Origin: DAISKN01 sp963716925
GTDB lineage: Bacteria > Acidobacteriota > Vicinamibacteria > Marinacidobacterales > SMYC01
DNA: 64,000 bases
NCBI GenBank assembly: GCA_963716925.1
Contig: CAVQUX010000033.1
Coordinates: 62,001-126,000, forward strand
Reading direction: 5' to 3'
A model generated the notes under the pieces. It searched no databases, was not told where the DNA came from, and saw only the letters and a program-made list of their open reading frames with translations. The position numbers were made by a program, and so were the translations under genes. Below, one piece after another: positions 1-9,931 of the stretch. Each line of letters begins with the position of its first letter. Within the stretch, counting starts at the first letter, position 1.

Positions 1-1275
1 CTGCGGCAGGTAGGCCGATGAGAACAGTTCGTAGGATAGTCGTTCCTCCTTGGTCGAATAACCGCCCACGCCCGCGTTGACGACCTCATATCGGATCGGC
101 TGACCGCGCACAACAGCCGCGGCGTTGAGCCGGCTCTCGAGCTGCGCGGCGAACGTATCCTGCTCGTGCACACCCATGCCGAACGTGTACGAGTCGCCGA
201 GCGCCAGGATGCGGAACGTTCCCGGTGGCGCGGGGATGGCGTAATCCGGGCCCCGGAAACCAAGGCTATTGAAGCGATAGCTCACGAAGAATTGAGGCTG
301 CGGCTCGAGGTCGCGACCAGCCGACAAGTCGCGCAGCACGACGTTCATGAACTCCACCGGCACGTCGCTCGACGCCAGTCCGAAAGAGATGTGGGCGTTC
401 GATTCGCTCGCGGTCGCGACGAACGGGCACTCGAACGATCGCCATTCGGGCTCGATTTCCAGTTCGAGGTAGGGTGAGACTAAATTCCACGGCTCCTGGT
501 TCTGCTCAACGGTGCAAGCGATCCGGCGCGGCGCGTCCGCGCGAGCGCGAAAGCGGACCGCATACCGCTTCTGGCGCTGAATCTCGAAAGGAGCCTGGAG
601 CAGTTTGACGTGCCAAGCTTCCGTCTCAATACCGGTGGTAAGCGTCACACGCATCAAACCGGGCTGGCTCTCCGAGTGTTCGAGTTTTCCTTCGCCACCT
701 CCGTGGATTTCCAGCACCCAACTGTCTCGTGGGGAATCGTTGTTCGAAAAATAGCCCCGCGGATCATCCGGATAGTAGTCCCTGCCCGTGGAGTTCGGCC
801 TGTAGCGAACCCAGACGTGAGGGTCCGTCAAGATGCGTCCTTGCCACCGTGGCGGTTCCGGTGTTCTCGGAGGGACTACCAGCGCATCCGCGATGAACAC
901 AGGCACAGCGATCGAGAACGAAAGAAGCAGTGCTCGCGCCTCGCTGACACGGAGGAGCCGGAGCGCCCCAACCAGCAGAACCGCCCCGTAGGCAAGGAGC
1001 GCCGCGACGTGCAGGCTCCGCAACGGAACGGGCGACGAGAGCTGAACCAGATGCCATGAGAAGAGTCCCATCACTGCGAACGCCGCGACCGCCAACAGAA
1101 CCAAACGGCCTCGCTGGCGGCCCGTGAGCACCGACCAGCCAAGTGCGCACGCCCCCAGGGCGAGGCTCACCACGGTCAGGCGAAGCACGATGGAAGCACC
1201 CACCAGGCCCACGGTCACGCCCGCCAGCGCGCTCGCCAGCATCAACGCCGCTGCGAAGCCGCTGAACCGTCTCAT
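1..1275 (-). CDS. Membrane-anchored SGNH hydrolase, tandem copy A (3' end outside window)
   Basis: The reading frame opens at an ATG at 1275 (MRRFSGFAAALML) and stays open to the window edge, so the C-terminus with the catalytic Asp/His is missing here. The protein starts with about five hydrophobic segments in the first 135 residues. A beta-rich region resembling carbohydrate-binding module family 4/9 follows, and then the start of an SGNH (GDSL-like) domain with the GDSYTFG serine block. It is the downstream member of three head-to-tail paralogs. By analogy with the family it would be an esterase or acyl-removing/transferring enzyme acting outside the inner membrane; the substrate is unknown. 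The start is fixed by alignment with copies B and C, which begin at the same point. Confidence 0.85.
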   Translation of the reverse strand, partial: MRRFSGFAAALMLASALAGVTVGLVGASIVLRLTVVSLALGACALGWSVLTGRQRGRLVLLAVAAFAVMGLFSWHLVQLSSPVPLRSLHVAALLAYGAVLLVGALRLLRVSEARALLLSFSIAVPVFIADALVVPPRTPEPPRWQGRILTDPHVWVRYRPNSTGRDYYPDDPRGYFSNNDSPRDSWVLEIHGGGEGKLEHSESQPGLMRVTLTTGIETEAWHVKLLQAPFEIQRQKRYAVRFRARADAPRRIACTVEQNQEPWNLVSPYLELEIEPEWRSFECPFVATASESNAHISFGLASSDVPVEFMNVVLRDLSAGRDLEPQPQFFVSYRFNSLGFRGPDYAIPAPPGTFRILALGDSYTFGMGVHEQDTFAAQLESRLNAAAVVRGQPIRYEVVNAGVGGYSTKEERLSYELFSSAYLPQ

Positions 1276-1412
1276 GCGAAACGATCTCCCGAGCCGGCCG
1301 CTCTCACAGCATCCCTAGGGGCGACGGGATCGTCGTGCATCGCGCGCATCGGTTTTCTTGGCCTCGCCATCGTCGCATCTGAGCCGAACGCAGCACACAC
1401 GCTTCTCCTCGC

Positions 1413-3146
1413 TCATGAAGGAACGAGCCCGTGGAATCGGAGAAATCGCTCTATCTCCTCGGCCGCGAGGCGATGCGCGACCTCGTTCGGATGGTGGTCG
1501 ACGGCATGGACGACAAGCTCCTCGAACTTGTGGTCGCTGAGCAACGTCGGCCCCAAGTCCAAGACTGGAATGGCCGTCCCTTGAACGCCTTCGTTCACGA
1601 CCTCAGTGAGCCGTAGCCATGGCTCAGAACTATTTTGTCGGAAGATAACCACCGCCAGCTTGGCACCCCGCTGCCGACAAGCCTCGTTGAGACGCAGCAG
1701 TTCGCGGACGCAGGAAGCGTAGTCGTACGTTCGCTCTCGCTGCGGCAGCTTTCGGAGCCGCGCAAATAGATTTGACAGTCCGTAGGGCTCGGCGGATGTC
1801 GACACGTACCCGAGTCCGGCTTCCTGCGCATAGGAGAGATCGTCATTGAACACCATGGCGAGGAGGACGACCTGCGGCATGTAGGCCGAAGAGAACCGCT
1901 CGTATGAAACTCGCTCGTCTCGGGTCGAATAACCGGTCACGCCTGCGTTGACGACCTCATATCGCATCGTCTGGCCTCGCGCGCCAGCGGCAGCGTTGAG
2001 GCGGCTCTCGAGCTGCGCGGCAAACGTATCCTGCTCGTGCACGCCCATGCCGAACGCAATCGAGTCGCCGAGTGCCAGGATGCGAAAGGTTCCCGGCGGA
2101 GCGGGGATGGTGTAATCCGGGCCTCGGAAACCAAGGCCGTTGATGCGATAGCTCACGAAGAACTCGCGTGTCGGCACGAGGTCTCGGCCAGTCGACAAAT
2201 CGCGCAGAACCACGTTCATGAACTCGACCGGCGCGTCGCTCGACGCCAGTTCGAAAGAGATGCGGGCGTTCGATTCGCTCGCGGCCGTGAAGAACGGGCA
2301 CTCGAACGATCGCCATTCGGGCTGGATTTCCAGTTCGAGGTAGGGCGCGATCACACTCCAAGGCTCGTGGTTCTGCTCAACGGTGCAACCAATCCGGCGC
2401 GCCGCGTCGGAGCGGGCGCGAAAGCGGACCGCATAACGCGTCTGGCGCTGAATCTCAAAGGGAGCCTGCAGCAGTTTGACGTGCCAAGCTTCCGTCTCAA
2501 TAACAGTGGTAAGCGTCACACGCATCAGACCGGGCTGGCTCTCCGAGTGTTCGAGTTTTCCGGTGCTGCCTTCGTGGATTAGGAGCGCCCAACTGTCCCG
2601 TGGGGAATCGTTGCTCGAAAAGTAACCCCGCGGATTATCCGGATAGTAGTTCTTGCCCGTGGAGTTCGGCAGGTAGCGAAACCAGATTTGAGGATCCTTG
2701 AAGCCGTTTATCTGCCACCGTGACTGTTTCGGTGGCATCGGAGGGGCCATGAGAGCATCCGCGATAGACAGAGGCACGGCAATCGAGAACGAAAGGAGCA
2801 GCGCTCGCGCCTCGCTGACACGGAGGATGCGAAGCGCCGCAGCCAGCAGGACCGCGCCGTAGGCCAGGAGCGCCGCGACATGCAGGCTCCGCAGCGGAAA
2901 GGGTGACGGGCTCCGAACCAGATGCCACGAGAAGAACCCCATCACTCCGAACGCCGCGATCACCAGCAATGCAAGTCTTCGTGGATGGCGGCCCGAGAGC
3001 ACGGACCAACCAAGGGCGCACGCGCACAAGGCGAGGCTCATCACGGTGACGCGAATCACGATAGAAGGACCCACCAGACCCACGGTTACGCCGGCCAGCG
3101 CGCTCGCCAGCATCAACGCCGCGGCGAAGCCGCTGAACCGTTTCAT
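1413..3146 (-). CDS. Membrane-anchored SGNH hydrolase, tandem copy B
   Basis: This 577-residue protein has the same layout as its neighbours: about five N-terminal membrane segments, a central jelly-roll-like domain (roughly residues 170-335), and a C-terminal SGNH domain. The SGNH blocks GDSIAFG, NAGVTGYS, FNDDL and DHHPNEVAH are visible; the Ser of GDS and the final Asp and His should be the catalytic residues. A longer upstream extension of the frame exists, but it would overlap the end of copy C and is not conserved, so ATG at 3146 is preferred, preceded by a GGAGA-like ribosome site. It is identical in length to copy C. Role inferred: esterase/acyltransferase-type modification of an exported glycan or lipid. 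Confidence 0.85.
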   Translation of the reverse strand: MKRFSGFAAALMLASALAGVTVGLVGPSIVIRVTVMSLALCACALGWSVLSGRHPRRLALLVIAAFGVMGFFSWHLVRSPSPFPLRSLHVAALLAYGAVLLAAALRILRVSEARALLLSFSIAVPLSIADALMAPPMPPKQSRWQINGFKDPQIWFRYLPNSTGKNYYPDNPRGYFSSNDSPRDSWALLIHEGSTGKLEHSESQPGLMRVTLTTVIETEAWHVKLLQAPFEIQRQTRYAVRFRARSDAARRIGCTVEQNHEPWSVIAPYLELEIQPEWRSFECPFFTAASESNARISFELASSDAPVEFMNVVLRDLSTGRDLVPTREFFVSYRINGLGFRGPDYTIPAPPGTFRILALGDSIAFGMGVHEQDTFAAQLESRLNAAAGARGQTMRYEVVNAGVTGYSTRDERVSYERFSSAYMPQVVLLAMVFNDDLSYAQEAGLGYVSTSAEPYGLSNLFARLRKLPQRERTYDYASCVRELLRLNEACRQRGAKLAVVIFRQNSSEPWLRLTEVVNEGVQGTAIPVLDLGPTLLSDHKFEELVVHAVDHHPNEVAHRLAAEEIERFLRFHGLVPS

Positions 3147-3348
3147 TCGAAGCGATCTCCTGAGCCGGCCTCTCTCACGGCATCGCTCCTGTTGACGCAG
3201 CAGTCTCGAATACCTCGCCAAAAGCCGGCGGGGTCCGGACCTTGCGGAAAGCGACATCCGATGCCCAGGAGGGCGACGGGACCGTGCATCGCTTGTAAAC
3301 TTCTCCCTCGTCGAATCTGAGCTGAACGCAGCACGCTCTCCACCTCGC

Positions 3349-5082
3349 TCAGGAGGGAACGAGCCCGTGGAGTCGGAGAAATCGCTCCATCTCCTCGGCC
3401 GCCAGGCGATGCGCGACCTCGTTCGGATGGGGGTCGAGGGGGTGGACGGTAAGCTCCTCGGCGCCGCTTCGCAAGAACGTCGGCCCCAGGTCCAAGACCG
3501 GAATGCCCGTCCCTCGAACGGCTTCATTCACGGCGTCGACGAGCCGAAGCCATGGTTGCCAGCTATTCTGCCGGAAGATCACCACCGCCAGCTTGGCGCC
3601 GTTCCGTCGACAGGACTCGTCGAGACGGAGCAGTTCGCGAACGCAGGAAGAGTAATCGTACGTTCGCTCGGGTCGTCGCAGCTCATTGAGCCGCGCCCAC
3701 AGATTGGACACGGGGGACGCGGCTGGCGTCTCCGAGTACCCGAGCCTGACTTCGTCCGCAAAACCAAGATCGTCGTTGTATACCATGGTGAGAAGAACAA
3801 CCTGCGGCTTGTAGGCCGACGAGAACAGCTCGTAGGATAGTCGCTCCTCTTTGGTCGAGTAACCGCTCACGCCCGCGTTGACGACTTCATATCGGATCGT
3901 CTGACCCCGCACATCCGCCGCGGCGTTGAGCCGGCTCTCGAGCCGCGCGGTAAACGTATCCTGCTCGTGCACGCCTGGGCCGAACGTGAACGAGTCGCCG
4001 AGCGCCAGGATGCGGAACGTTCCTTCCGACGCGGGGATGGCGTAATCCGGGCCCCGGAAACCGAGGCTATTGAAGCGATAGCCCACGAAGAATTGCCGTG
4101 TGGGAGCGACGTCGCGGCCGGTCGACAAGTCGCGCAGGGCGACGTTCACGAACTCGACCGGCACGTCGCTGGATCCCAGTCCGAAAGAGATGCGGGCGTT
4201 CGATTCGCTCGCGGTCGTGAAGAACGGGCACTCGAACGCCCGCCACTCGGGCTGGATTTCCAGTTCGAGGTAGGGTGAGATAAGACTCCAGGGTTCGTGG
4301 TTCTGCTCGACGATGCAATCGATCGGCCGGGGCGCGTCCGCACGCGCGCGAAAGCGAACTGCATAACGCGTCCAGCGCCGAATCTCATAGGGGTCCTGCA
4401 CCAGCTTGACGTGCCAATCCTTCGTGTCCGTCTTCGTGGCAAGCGTCACACGCATAAGGCCGGGCTGGCTCTCCGTGTGTTCGAGGTTTCCTTCACTACC
4501 TTCACGGATTTCGAGCGCCCAACTGTTCCGTAGGGAATCGTTGTCCGAAAAATAGCCCCGCGGATTGTCCGGATAGTAGTTCCTGCCGTTGGAGTTCGGC
4601 AGGTAACGATACCCGACGTGAGCATCCTGCAGGATGCGTCCTTGCCACTGCGGCGGCTTCGAAAATCTCGGCGGGGCCGCGACCAAAGCATCCGCGGCGA
4701 AAAGAGGCACGGCAATCGAGAACGAAAGAAGCAGCGCTCGCGCCTCATCCCCGACACGGAAGAGCCGCAGCGCCGCCGCCAGAAGGACTGCACCGTACGC
4801 AAGGAGCACCGCGACATGCAGGCTCCGCAACGGAAAGGGAGAAGAGAGCCGAACCAGATGCCACGAGAAGAGCCCCATCACTGCGAATGCTGCGACCACC
4901 ACCAGAACGAAACGGCGCGGATGGCGGCCCGTGAGCACCGACCAGCCAAGCGCGCACGCCCCCGAAGCGAGGCTCACCGCGGTTACGCGAATCACGAAAG
5001 AAGTACCGAGCAGGCCCACGGTTGCGCCGCCCAGCGCGCTCGCCAGCATCAATGCCGCTGCGAAGCCGTTGAACCGTCTCAT
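3349..5082 (-). CDS. Membrane-anchored SGNH hydrolase, tandem copy C
   Basis: First gene of the tandem triplet, 577 residues. Hydrophobic segments lie near residues 6-27, 29-50, 57-77, 84-107 and 113-132. The jelly-roll region carries the phrases RVTLATK, YAVRFRARA and SPYLELEIQPEWRAFECPF. The SGNH domain holds GDSFTFG (Ser about 364), NAGVSGYS, YNDDL and DPHPNEVAH (Asp about 550, His about 552). SGNH enzymes are esterases, lipases or O-acetyl-transfer partners; which one applies here cannot be read from the sequence. ATG at 5082 follows GGAGATCG. The jelly-roll domain clearly resembles the C-terminal domain of the rSAM proteins at 5700, 10952 and 36582. Confidence 0.87.
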   Translation of the reverse strand: MRRFNGFAAALMLASALGGATVGLLGTSFVIRVTAVSLASGACALGWSVLTGRHPRRFVLVVVAAFAVMGLFSWHLVRLSSPFPLRSLHVAVLLAYGAVLLAAALRLFRVGDEARALLLSFSIAVPLFAADALVAAPPRFSKPPQWQGRILQDAHVGYRYLPNSNGRNYYPDNPRGYFSDNDSLRNSWALEIREGSEGNLEHTESQPGLMRVTLATKTDTKDWHVKLVQDPYEIRRWTRYAVRFRARADAPRPIDCIVEQNHEPWSLISPYLELEIQPEWRAFECPFFTTASESNARISFGLGSSDVPVEFVNVALRDLSTGRDVAPTRQFFVGYRFNSLGFRGPDYAIPASEGTFRILALGDSFTFGPGVHEQDTFTARLESRLNAAADVRGQTIRYEVVNAGVSGYSTKEERLSYELFSSAYKPQVVLLTMVYNDDLGFADEVRLGYSETPAASPVSNLWARLNELRRPERTYDYSSCVRELLRLDESCRRNGAKLAVVIFRQNSWQPWLRLVDAVNEAVRGTGIPVLDLGPTFLRSGAEELTVHPLDPHPNEVAHRLAAEEMERFLRLHGLVPS

Positions 5083-5699
5083 TCGAAGCGATCTCCAGAG
5101 CCGGCCATTCTCGAAGCACCATCGGCGGCTGCGTCGCACCCGCTTGGCACAGTCGCTTCTTGGCCTCTCCTTCTTCGAATTTGTGTTGGGCGTGACCTCG
5201 TCATGCAAGATCCATCGCGCACGAGGACGCGGTCGAATTCCTAGCTGCGCTTCTCGCGGAGGTAAGTCTTTCCTGTGCTGTCCGCGACTGTCAAGTCCAA
5301 GTCGCAGTATTGAGTTGCCACGGACACGAACCGCCATCGCGCGGCTCGGGGCTTCCTGCGGCCAACCGACGCCCATTGACCGCTTCGTGACTGCTTGCAG
5401 GTTGACAGTGGTCAAGCAGCTGACCTACGCTGTCAGCCGTCTTGGCCTCGCGCTCGGTAAGCTCCTGCTCTCAAGAAGCACGGACTGACGATTCCACGCC
5501 GATGACGAGTCGACTCGGTTGCGTCAGCGCGGGACGACCGACCCAATCGGCGGACGAGACCTTAGATCGACTCTTACTGGCCCATCGATGCTCATCATGA
5601 CGGCAGTCGATATCAAACGTTGGGCGAAGCCTTCGGCAACTCTGTCAAGAGGTTGCACTTCACTGGGGATCTAACACCAGTCTATGGGCGGCTAGGACG
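5083..5699. other. 617-bp intergenic region between divergent SGNH and rSAM genes
   Basis: No coding region is supported here. It separates the minus-strand SGNH array from the plus-strand rSAM gene at 5700 and holds a good plus-strand promoter at 5402-5431. On the minus strand a TTGACA box at 5289-5294 is followed 18 bp on by AAGACT, a poor -10, and is only a weak candidate promoter for the SGNH array. Confidence 0.5.
5402..5431 (+). promoter_or_regulatory. Sigma70-type promoter upstream of rSAM gene
   Basis: TTGACA at 5402-5407 and TACGCT at 5426-5431 are separated by 18 bp. The whole stretch is very close to the promoter at 34069-34040, which also precedes an N-twitch rSAM gene. Transcription would start about 260 bp before the ATG at 5700. 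Confidence 0.6.
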
Positions 5700-7250
5700 A
5701 TGCTCGATCCCAAGATATTGACGGAGTACAACAATTGGAGGCAGGCGAAGAACAAGGAGATATTCTGTCACGCGCCCTTCACGAACGTGAATTTCAGTCA
5801 AAATGGCGATGCCACCGCTTGCTGCTACAACCGTAGCTACGTCCTCGGTACCTACCCGAACGACTCCCTCGACGAAATGTGGTATGGGCAAAGGGCCCAA
5901 AAGCTCCGTGCGTTCATGCGCCGCAATGCCCTCCCGCAGGGATGCCAAATCTGCGTGGAGCAATTCAGCAGTCACAACTTCGGCGGGCTCCGGGCCCGTT
6001 TCTACGACAAGCATGCGGAAGAGACTTGGGGAGAGGATGATGGGCGATTCGGGCTCCGCCCGAAAGTCATGGAATTCGAGATCAGCAACGTCTGCAATCT
6101 CGAGTGCACCATGTGCAATGGAAATTTCTCCTCTGCTATCCGCGGGCACCGTGAAGGTCTTCCACAACCCAAAAGGCCGTTCGACAGCCGTTTCGTCGAA
6201 CAACTCGACCCGTTCATCCCGCACCTGGCGGAAGCGAAGTTTCTTGGAGGAGAGCCCTTTCTCAACAATCTCTACTATCAAATCTGGGAACGGATCGCCC
6301 GCATCAACCCCGCCATCGAGGTGTCGATCATCACGAATGGGACCATCCTGACGGACAAGGTCAAGCGGGCCTTGGAACCGCTCAACGCACACATCAACGT
6401 GTCCCTCGACGCACTGGATCCGGCGAACTACGAGCGCATCCGCGCAAACGCGAAGTTCGATCAAGTCATGGAACACTTCGCATACTTTCGGGAATTCGTT
6501 GAGCGCAAAGGAACGGCGATGACCGTCAGTGTGTGCCCGATGCAGCAGAACTGGCGCGAGCTGCCGCATTTCCTGACGTTTTGTAACGAGCGGGGCATCA
6601 AGTTGTTCTTCAATACGGTCTGGTACCCCGAGGAGGCTTCACTACGCTACCTCCCCCCGGCCCGACTGCAAGAGATCCTAGACTACCTGCGAGACATTGA
6701 GGTTCCCGACGACAGCGGCATACGGGGGATAAACAAAAGCAATTATCTCGACCTCATCCACCAGATCGAGGCGTTTCGCGACAGGACAGTCATACCCGAT
6801 TACGACGGCTTTGGGGACTTGGATATTACGAGCAGCAGGTGGTCGCTCCGCACCGCTGCCGGAAACGCGGCGGACATCACGATCGCTTCGACGGAGCCCG
6901 ACCTCGTGCGGGTCACGATTCAGAAAGCTGCGACACAGGCCCCGTGGGATATTCAGCTGAACAGAGCCACGTCGATCGAGGCGAACCATCATTACATGAT
7001 GGTGTTCCGCGCGCGCGCGCGCGGACCCCGGTCCATGTGTTTCGGCATTACCGAAGCGCAGAGTCCGCAGGACAACTTGGGCAAGCACAAATACGTACGA
7101 CTGACGTCAGAGTGGCAGACCTTTCAGATGGTGTTCGGACCGATTGCAAGAGGCGGCGACGCCCGCATCCACTTCGACGTTGGTGGCAGCGCTACCGAGA
7201 TCGAACTACGCGATTTCGCTCTCCGTAACCTGGCCGCGGCTCGTTCCTGA
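5700..7250 (+). CDS. N-terminal twitch radical SAM protein with C-terminal jelly-roll domain
   Basis: 516 residues in three parts. An N-terminal twitch/SPASM-like cysteine set (C23, C41, C42, C82, C85) probably holds an auxiliary Fe-S cluster. A radical SAM barrel follows with the CNLECTMC motif (C132, C136, C139) and FLGGEPF. From about residue 378 there is a beta-rich region resembling CBM4/9. This order, with the auxiliary domain before the barrel, matches the family named 'twitch domain-containing radical SAM protein'. Members use S-adenosylmethionine to make a 5'-deoxyadenosyl radical; the substrate here is unknown. ATG follows AGGACG. It is a close paralog of the gene at 10952. Confidence 0.88.
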   Translation: MLDPKILTEYNNWRQAKNKEIFCHAPFTNVNFSQNGDATACCYNRSYVLGTYPNDSLDEMWYGQRAQKLRAFMRRNALPQGCQICVEQFSSHNFGGLRARFYDKHAEETWGEDDGRFGLRPKVMEFEISNVCNLECTMCNGNFSSAIRGHREGLPQPKRPFDSRFVEQLDPFIPHLAEAKFLGGEPFLNNLYYQIWERIARINPAIEVSIITNGTILTDKVKRALEPLNAHINVSLDALDPANYERIRANAKFDQVMEHFAYFREFVERKGTAMTVSVCPMQQNWRELPHFLTFCNERGIKLFFNTVWYPEEASLRYLPPARLQEILDYLRDIEVPDDSGIRGINKSNYLDLIHQIEAFRDRTVIPDYDGFGDLDITSSRWSLRTAAGNAADITIASTEPDLVRVTIQKAATQAPWDIQLNRATSIEANHHYMMVFRARARGPRSMCFGITEAQSPQDNLGKHKYVRLTSEWQTFQMVFGPIARGGDARIHFDVGGSATEIELRDFALRNLAAARS

Positions 7251-7304
7251 TACTCGGGCGCTCACCGTTCCGCCGCTCGTTCTGGAAGAGAACCCATCTA
7301 CGGT

Positions 7305-9077
7305 TCAGCGATATTTGTATATCTCCAACTCCGGATGGGAAGGGGTGGGGACTCTCTCGAATAACGCGCTCTCCGCCACCTTCTCCGCCAACTCGATAGA
7401 GAATCTTTCGGCGACGAGTGGACCCACTGTAGCGTCTTTCACATATTCGAAATGCTTGCGGCGGATATCCCGGCGCGGCATCACGAAATATCCCAGATCC
7501 AGCTTCAGAAAACTCTCCCAGAGGGCGTCGCCCCCAGCCCGGGTCCGTGCGTCGCCGTCTCCACGACCAGGAAGCGCTTCACGCCCGAGAATCTCCACCA
7601 CCAGCACCTTGTCGACGCTGTGCACCGGCGGGGTTCTCCCGGTGACGATGTTCTCGAAGAAAGCCGTGAATTCGGGCCTTTTCGATGCTTCGAAACTCAC
7701 CTGCTCCCCGTCCATCGACAGCGCGCGCATCTCCAGCATTACCGGAGCGACCCGGTCCGCGGAAACCACGCGCAGGATTTCATCGATCAGATCGAAGCGG
7801 CTGTCACGACTCGTCTGGAGTGTCGTGCCCTCGCCGTACCTCCTGTCGAAACGAACGAGGCCGAAGTCGCGCGCCTGCACCAGAGCGAACTGCAACACCA
7901 ACGTTCCCGCAACCGCGAAGCTAATCCATTGCCTGCGGACCTGGAAGACGCTCCACACCACCAGGAGGGAAAGAAAAGGGGCAAATGGAAGCACATATCT
8001 GAAGGTCTGCTGCTGTGAACTCGCGAAGATCACCAGCAGGAGAATCACCTGCCCAAGCGCGTGCAGCGCCACACGCGCCTCGTTCTTCTTCCGATCGTCC
8101 CTCGCCATCGCGTAGCTCGAGAGCGCCCACAAACCCACGGCCCCTCCCAGGGCGAACGTGGGAAAGATAGTAAAGCCGTGGCGAAGAAAATCGAGCCACT
8201 GCAACAACTTCAAGTGAAAAACGTCCTCGACTCGTGCGCCCCAGGGGAAATGATAATAAGTCGAAGCGGTCGTCAGTACGCCGCGTGCATGTGCGTGACT
8301 CCACAACAGAGCAAGGAACGCGAGCAGCAAGCCGGTGACGAACAATGGAATCTGTGACCTGTCCATGACAATCCCGGACCGGCCCTTCTTCCACGCTTCG
8401 TAGAGTGCGACCACCCCCGGCACCAGGCCGAACGCCGGTGTGGACAGCATTGTGAGCATCGCGAACGCACTGGCGGCAACCACATTGAGGACGGTAGTCA
8501 CGCTGTTCCATTTCCTCGCATGGCACATGATGTAAAGAAACCACGCGGCCGCGACCAATTGCATCGGTTGTGTCTGCAGTTGCTTGCCAACGTCGATCAA
8601 CACCGGCGCCGAGGCGATGAACAGACAACCCAGGAGGGCGAGCGCTCGACTCTTGAAGACCGCGTCGAGAGCTTTGTAGGTGAGCAGGAGCGTCACGAAT
8701 TGCGCGATCATCGGAAGGAGGAGCAGGCCTACGTCAATGCTGCCAATGAGGTTTCCCACCGGAACGAGGAACTGCGCGATCCAGGCGAGAAGAGGTGGTC
8801 TCCGCGCGCCGATAAGCGACATCGCCTGCCACCAACTCACCTTGTCGCTGATCAGCGCGTAATACAGCGACGTGGCCTTCAAGCCGTTGGCGCAGGCATC
8901 GGCAGGCCAGAGGCCTCGATGGAGGCATACCCAAACCAGGTTGGGGAGGATCATGACTAGCAGTAGCAGGCCCGTGACTCTCCCGTTCGCTACGAACGCT
9001 TTGATCGCGGGGTATCCGAAATGAGTTGGGAAACAAGTCCTCGACGTAGAACCCGCCTTCGTTGGCGAGGCCGTCAT
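7305..9077 (-). CDS. GT-C (GT39-like) integral membrane glycosyltransferase
   Basis: 590 residues, strongly hydrophobic, with about ten membrane segments and a soluble C-terminal part. The N-terminal loop after the first segment carries acidic residues, as expected for GT-C enzymes that use polyprenyl-phosphate sugars, but the exact motif is not conclusive. The ATG at 9077 overlaps the stop of the upstream rSAM gene (ATGA), so a much longer frame extension into that gene is rejected. The protein is clearly paralogous to the one at 14143-15840, with shared phrases such as ASAFAMLT and QLVAAAWFLYIM. In both places the partner is a twitch-type rSAM. Inferred role: sugar transfer on the periplasmic face. 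Confidence 0.8.
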   Translation of the reverse strand: MTASPTKAGSTSRTCFPTHFGYPAIKAFVANGRVTGLLLLVMILPNLVWVCLHRGLWPADACANGLKATSLYYALISDKVSWWQAMSLIGARRPPLLAWIAQFLVPVGNLIGSIDVGLLLLPMIAQFVTLLLTYKALDAVFKSRALALLGCLFIASAPVLIDVGKQLQTQPMQLVAAAWFLYIMCHARKWNSVTTVLNVVAASAFAMLTMLSTPAFGLVPGVVALYEAWKKGRSGIVMDRSQIPLFVTGLLLAFLALLWSHAHARGVLTTASTYYHFPWGARVEDVFHLKLLQWLDFLRHGFTIFPTFALGGAVGLWALSSYAMARDDRKKNEARVALHALGQVILLLVIFASSQQQTFRYVLPFAPFLSLLVVWSVFQVRRQWISFAVAGTLVLQFALVQARDFGLVRFDRRYGEGTTLQTSRDSRFDLIDEILRVVSADRVAPVMLEMRALSMDGEQVSFEASKRPEFTAFFENIVTGRTPPVHSVDKVLVVEILGREALPGRGDGDARTRAGGDALWESFLKLDLGYFVMPRRDIRRKHFEYVKDATVGPLVAERFSIELAEKVAESALFERVPTPSHPELEIYKYR

Positions 9078-9931
9078 CGGGCGGTTTCGGTATGAGGCAA
9101 CTCGGCATCCATCCCGACGATCTCCGCAACCCGCCGGGTATTCTCGATTTGGCGGTTGTACTTCTCGACGAAGTTGTCGGCCGTCTCCTTCCGGTAGTCG
9201 AAGACACCCCCGTCCTTCGCCTCGACCCTCCAGTCCAACCCGTCGTATTCGTGAAGCCTCCAGTAATGGATGCTGTCCACGTCCAGCGCCTTGGCCAGAT
9301 AGACGAACGGCACCATCTCGCCGATGTTCATCTTGGTGATTACGAAGGAAAGAGTAATCAAGGTTCGATCCCGTCGAGACTTGAAGCACTCGACATAGGC
9401 GCGAACGTTATCCACCACCCGCAGAAAATCCCAACCCCTGATCCGCTCGAACATCTCAGGGGTCGCTGCGTCGAGCGAGAAGTTCATGTTGATCGTCCCG
9501 GGATAGCTCCCCAGCACCGCGAGGTGTCTTTCGCTGCACACCGAACCATTCGTATTCAAAGAGAGCATCGCACCAGCCGCCGCACATCCGTCGACGATCG
9601 TAAAGAAGTCCTTGTCGATCATGAACTCACTGATACCGTGAAAGGCGAGGACTTCCGCACGTTCCACGACTCCCACGAGATCCTGCCAGACGGCATCACT
9701 GATGTTCGTGCGTGGTATTTGATTTCCCGCGCGGTGATCGGAGCAGTAGACACACTTGAAATTGCAGGAGTTGGTGCGTGCAATCTGAAGAGTAACGGGT
9801 GTCGATTGCACCTCGTCGACTCCGTGCGTGAACTCCCACAGTGCCAAGTATTTGTTTTCGTGGAAAGGGCGCAGACCATCACGATCGGCCGGGTACTGGG
9901 CAAACAGCGCTCGGTACTTCTCGGGGGTCAT
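9074..9931 (-). CDS. Radical SAM core protein without its own auxiliary domain
   Basis: 285 residues. The [4Fe-4S] motif CNFKCVYC (C56, C60, C63) is present and the barrel is near complete, but no SPASM or twitch cysteines follow. The missing domain appears to be supplied by the gene just upstream (9928-10698): the stop of that gene and this ATG overlap as ATGA, and the stop of this gene in turn overlaps the start of the GT-C gene. The three genes should be translated together. Substrate unknown. Confidence 0.85.
   Translation of the reverse strand: MTPEKYRALFAQYPADRDGLRPFHENKYLALWEFTHGVDEVQSTPVTLQIARTNSCNFKCVYCSDHRAGNQIPRTNISDAVWQDLVGVVERAEVLAFHGISEFMIDKDFFTIVDGCAAAGAMLSLNTNGSVCSERHLAVLGSYPGTINMNFSLDAATPEMFERIRGWDFLRVVDNVRAYVECFKSRRDRTLITLSFVITKMNIGEMVPFVYLAKALDVDSIHYWRLHEYDGLDWRVEAKDGGVFDYRKETADNFVEKYNRQIENTRRVAEIVGMDAELPHTETAR

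Larger units (their letters stand above)
1..5082. repeat. Tandem triplication of an SGNH hydrolase gene
   Basis: Three copies of the same roughly 1.74 kb gene lie head to tail on the minus strand. Copies B and C end 1,936 bp apart and have equal length. Copy A starts 1,871 bp from copy B because the spacer is shorter (137 bp against 202 bp). The spacers also share sequence, including a stretch ending in gaacgcagcac just before the next stop codon, so the duplicated unit included the intergenic DNA. The first copy is cut by the window edge, so more copies may lie beyond it. Confidence 0.9.

Noticed and set aside
3147..3527. N-terminal extension of SGNH copy B to 704 residues
   Set aside because: It overlaps the end of copy C, lacks similarity to the other copies and has no ribosome site; ATG 3146 is conserved.
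7008..7024. Run of alternating CG
   Set aside because: It encodes the conserved FRARAR phrase of the jelly-roll domain in frame, so it is coding sequence and not a separate element.
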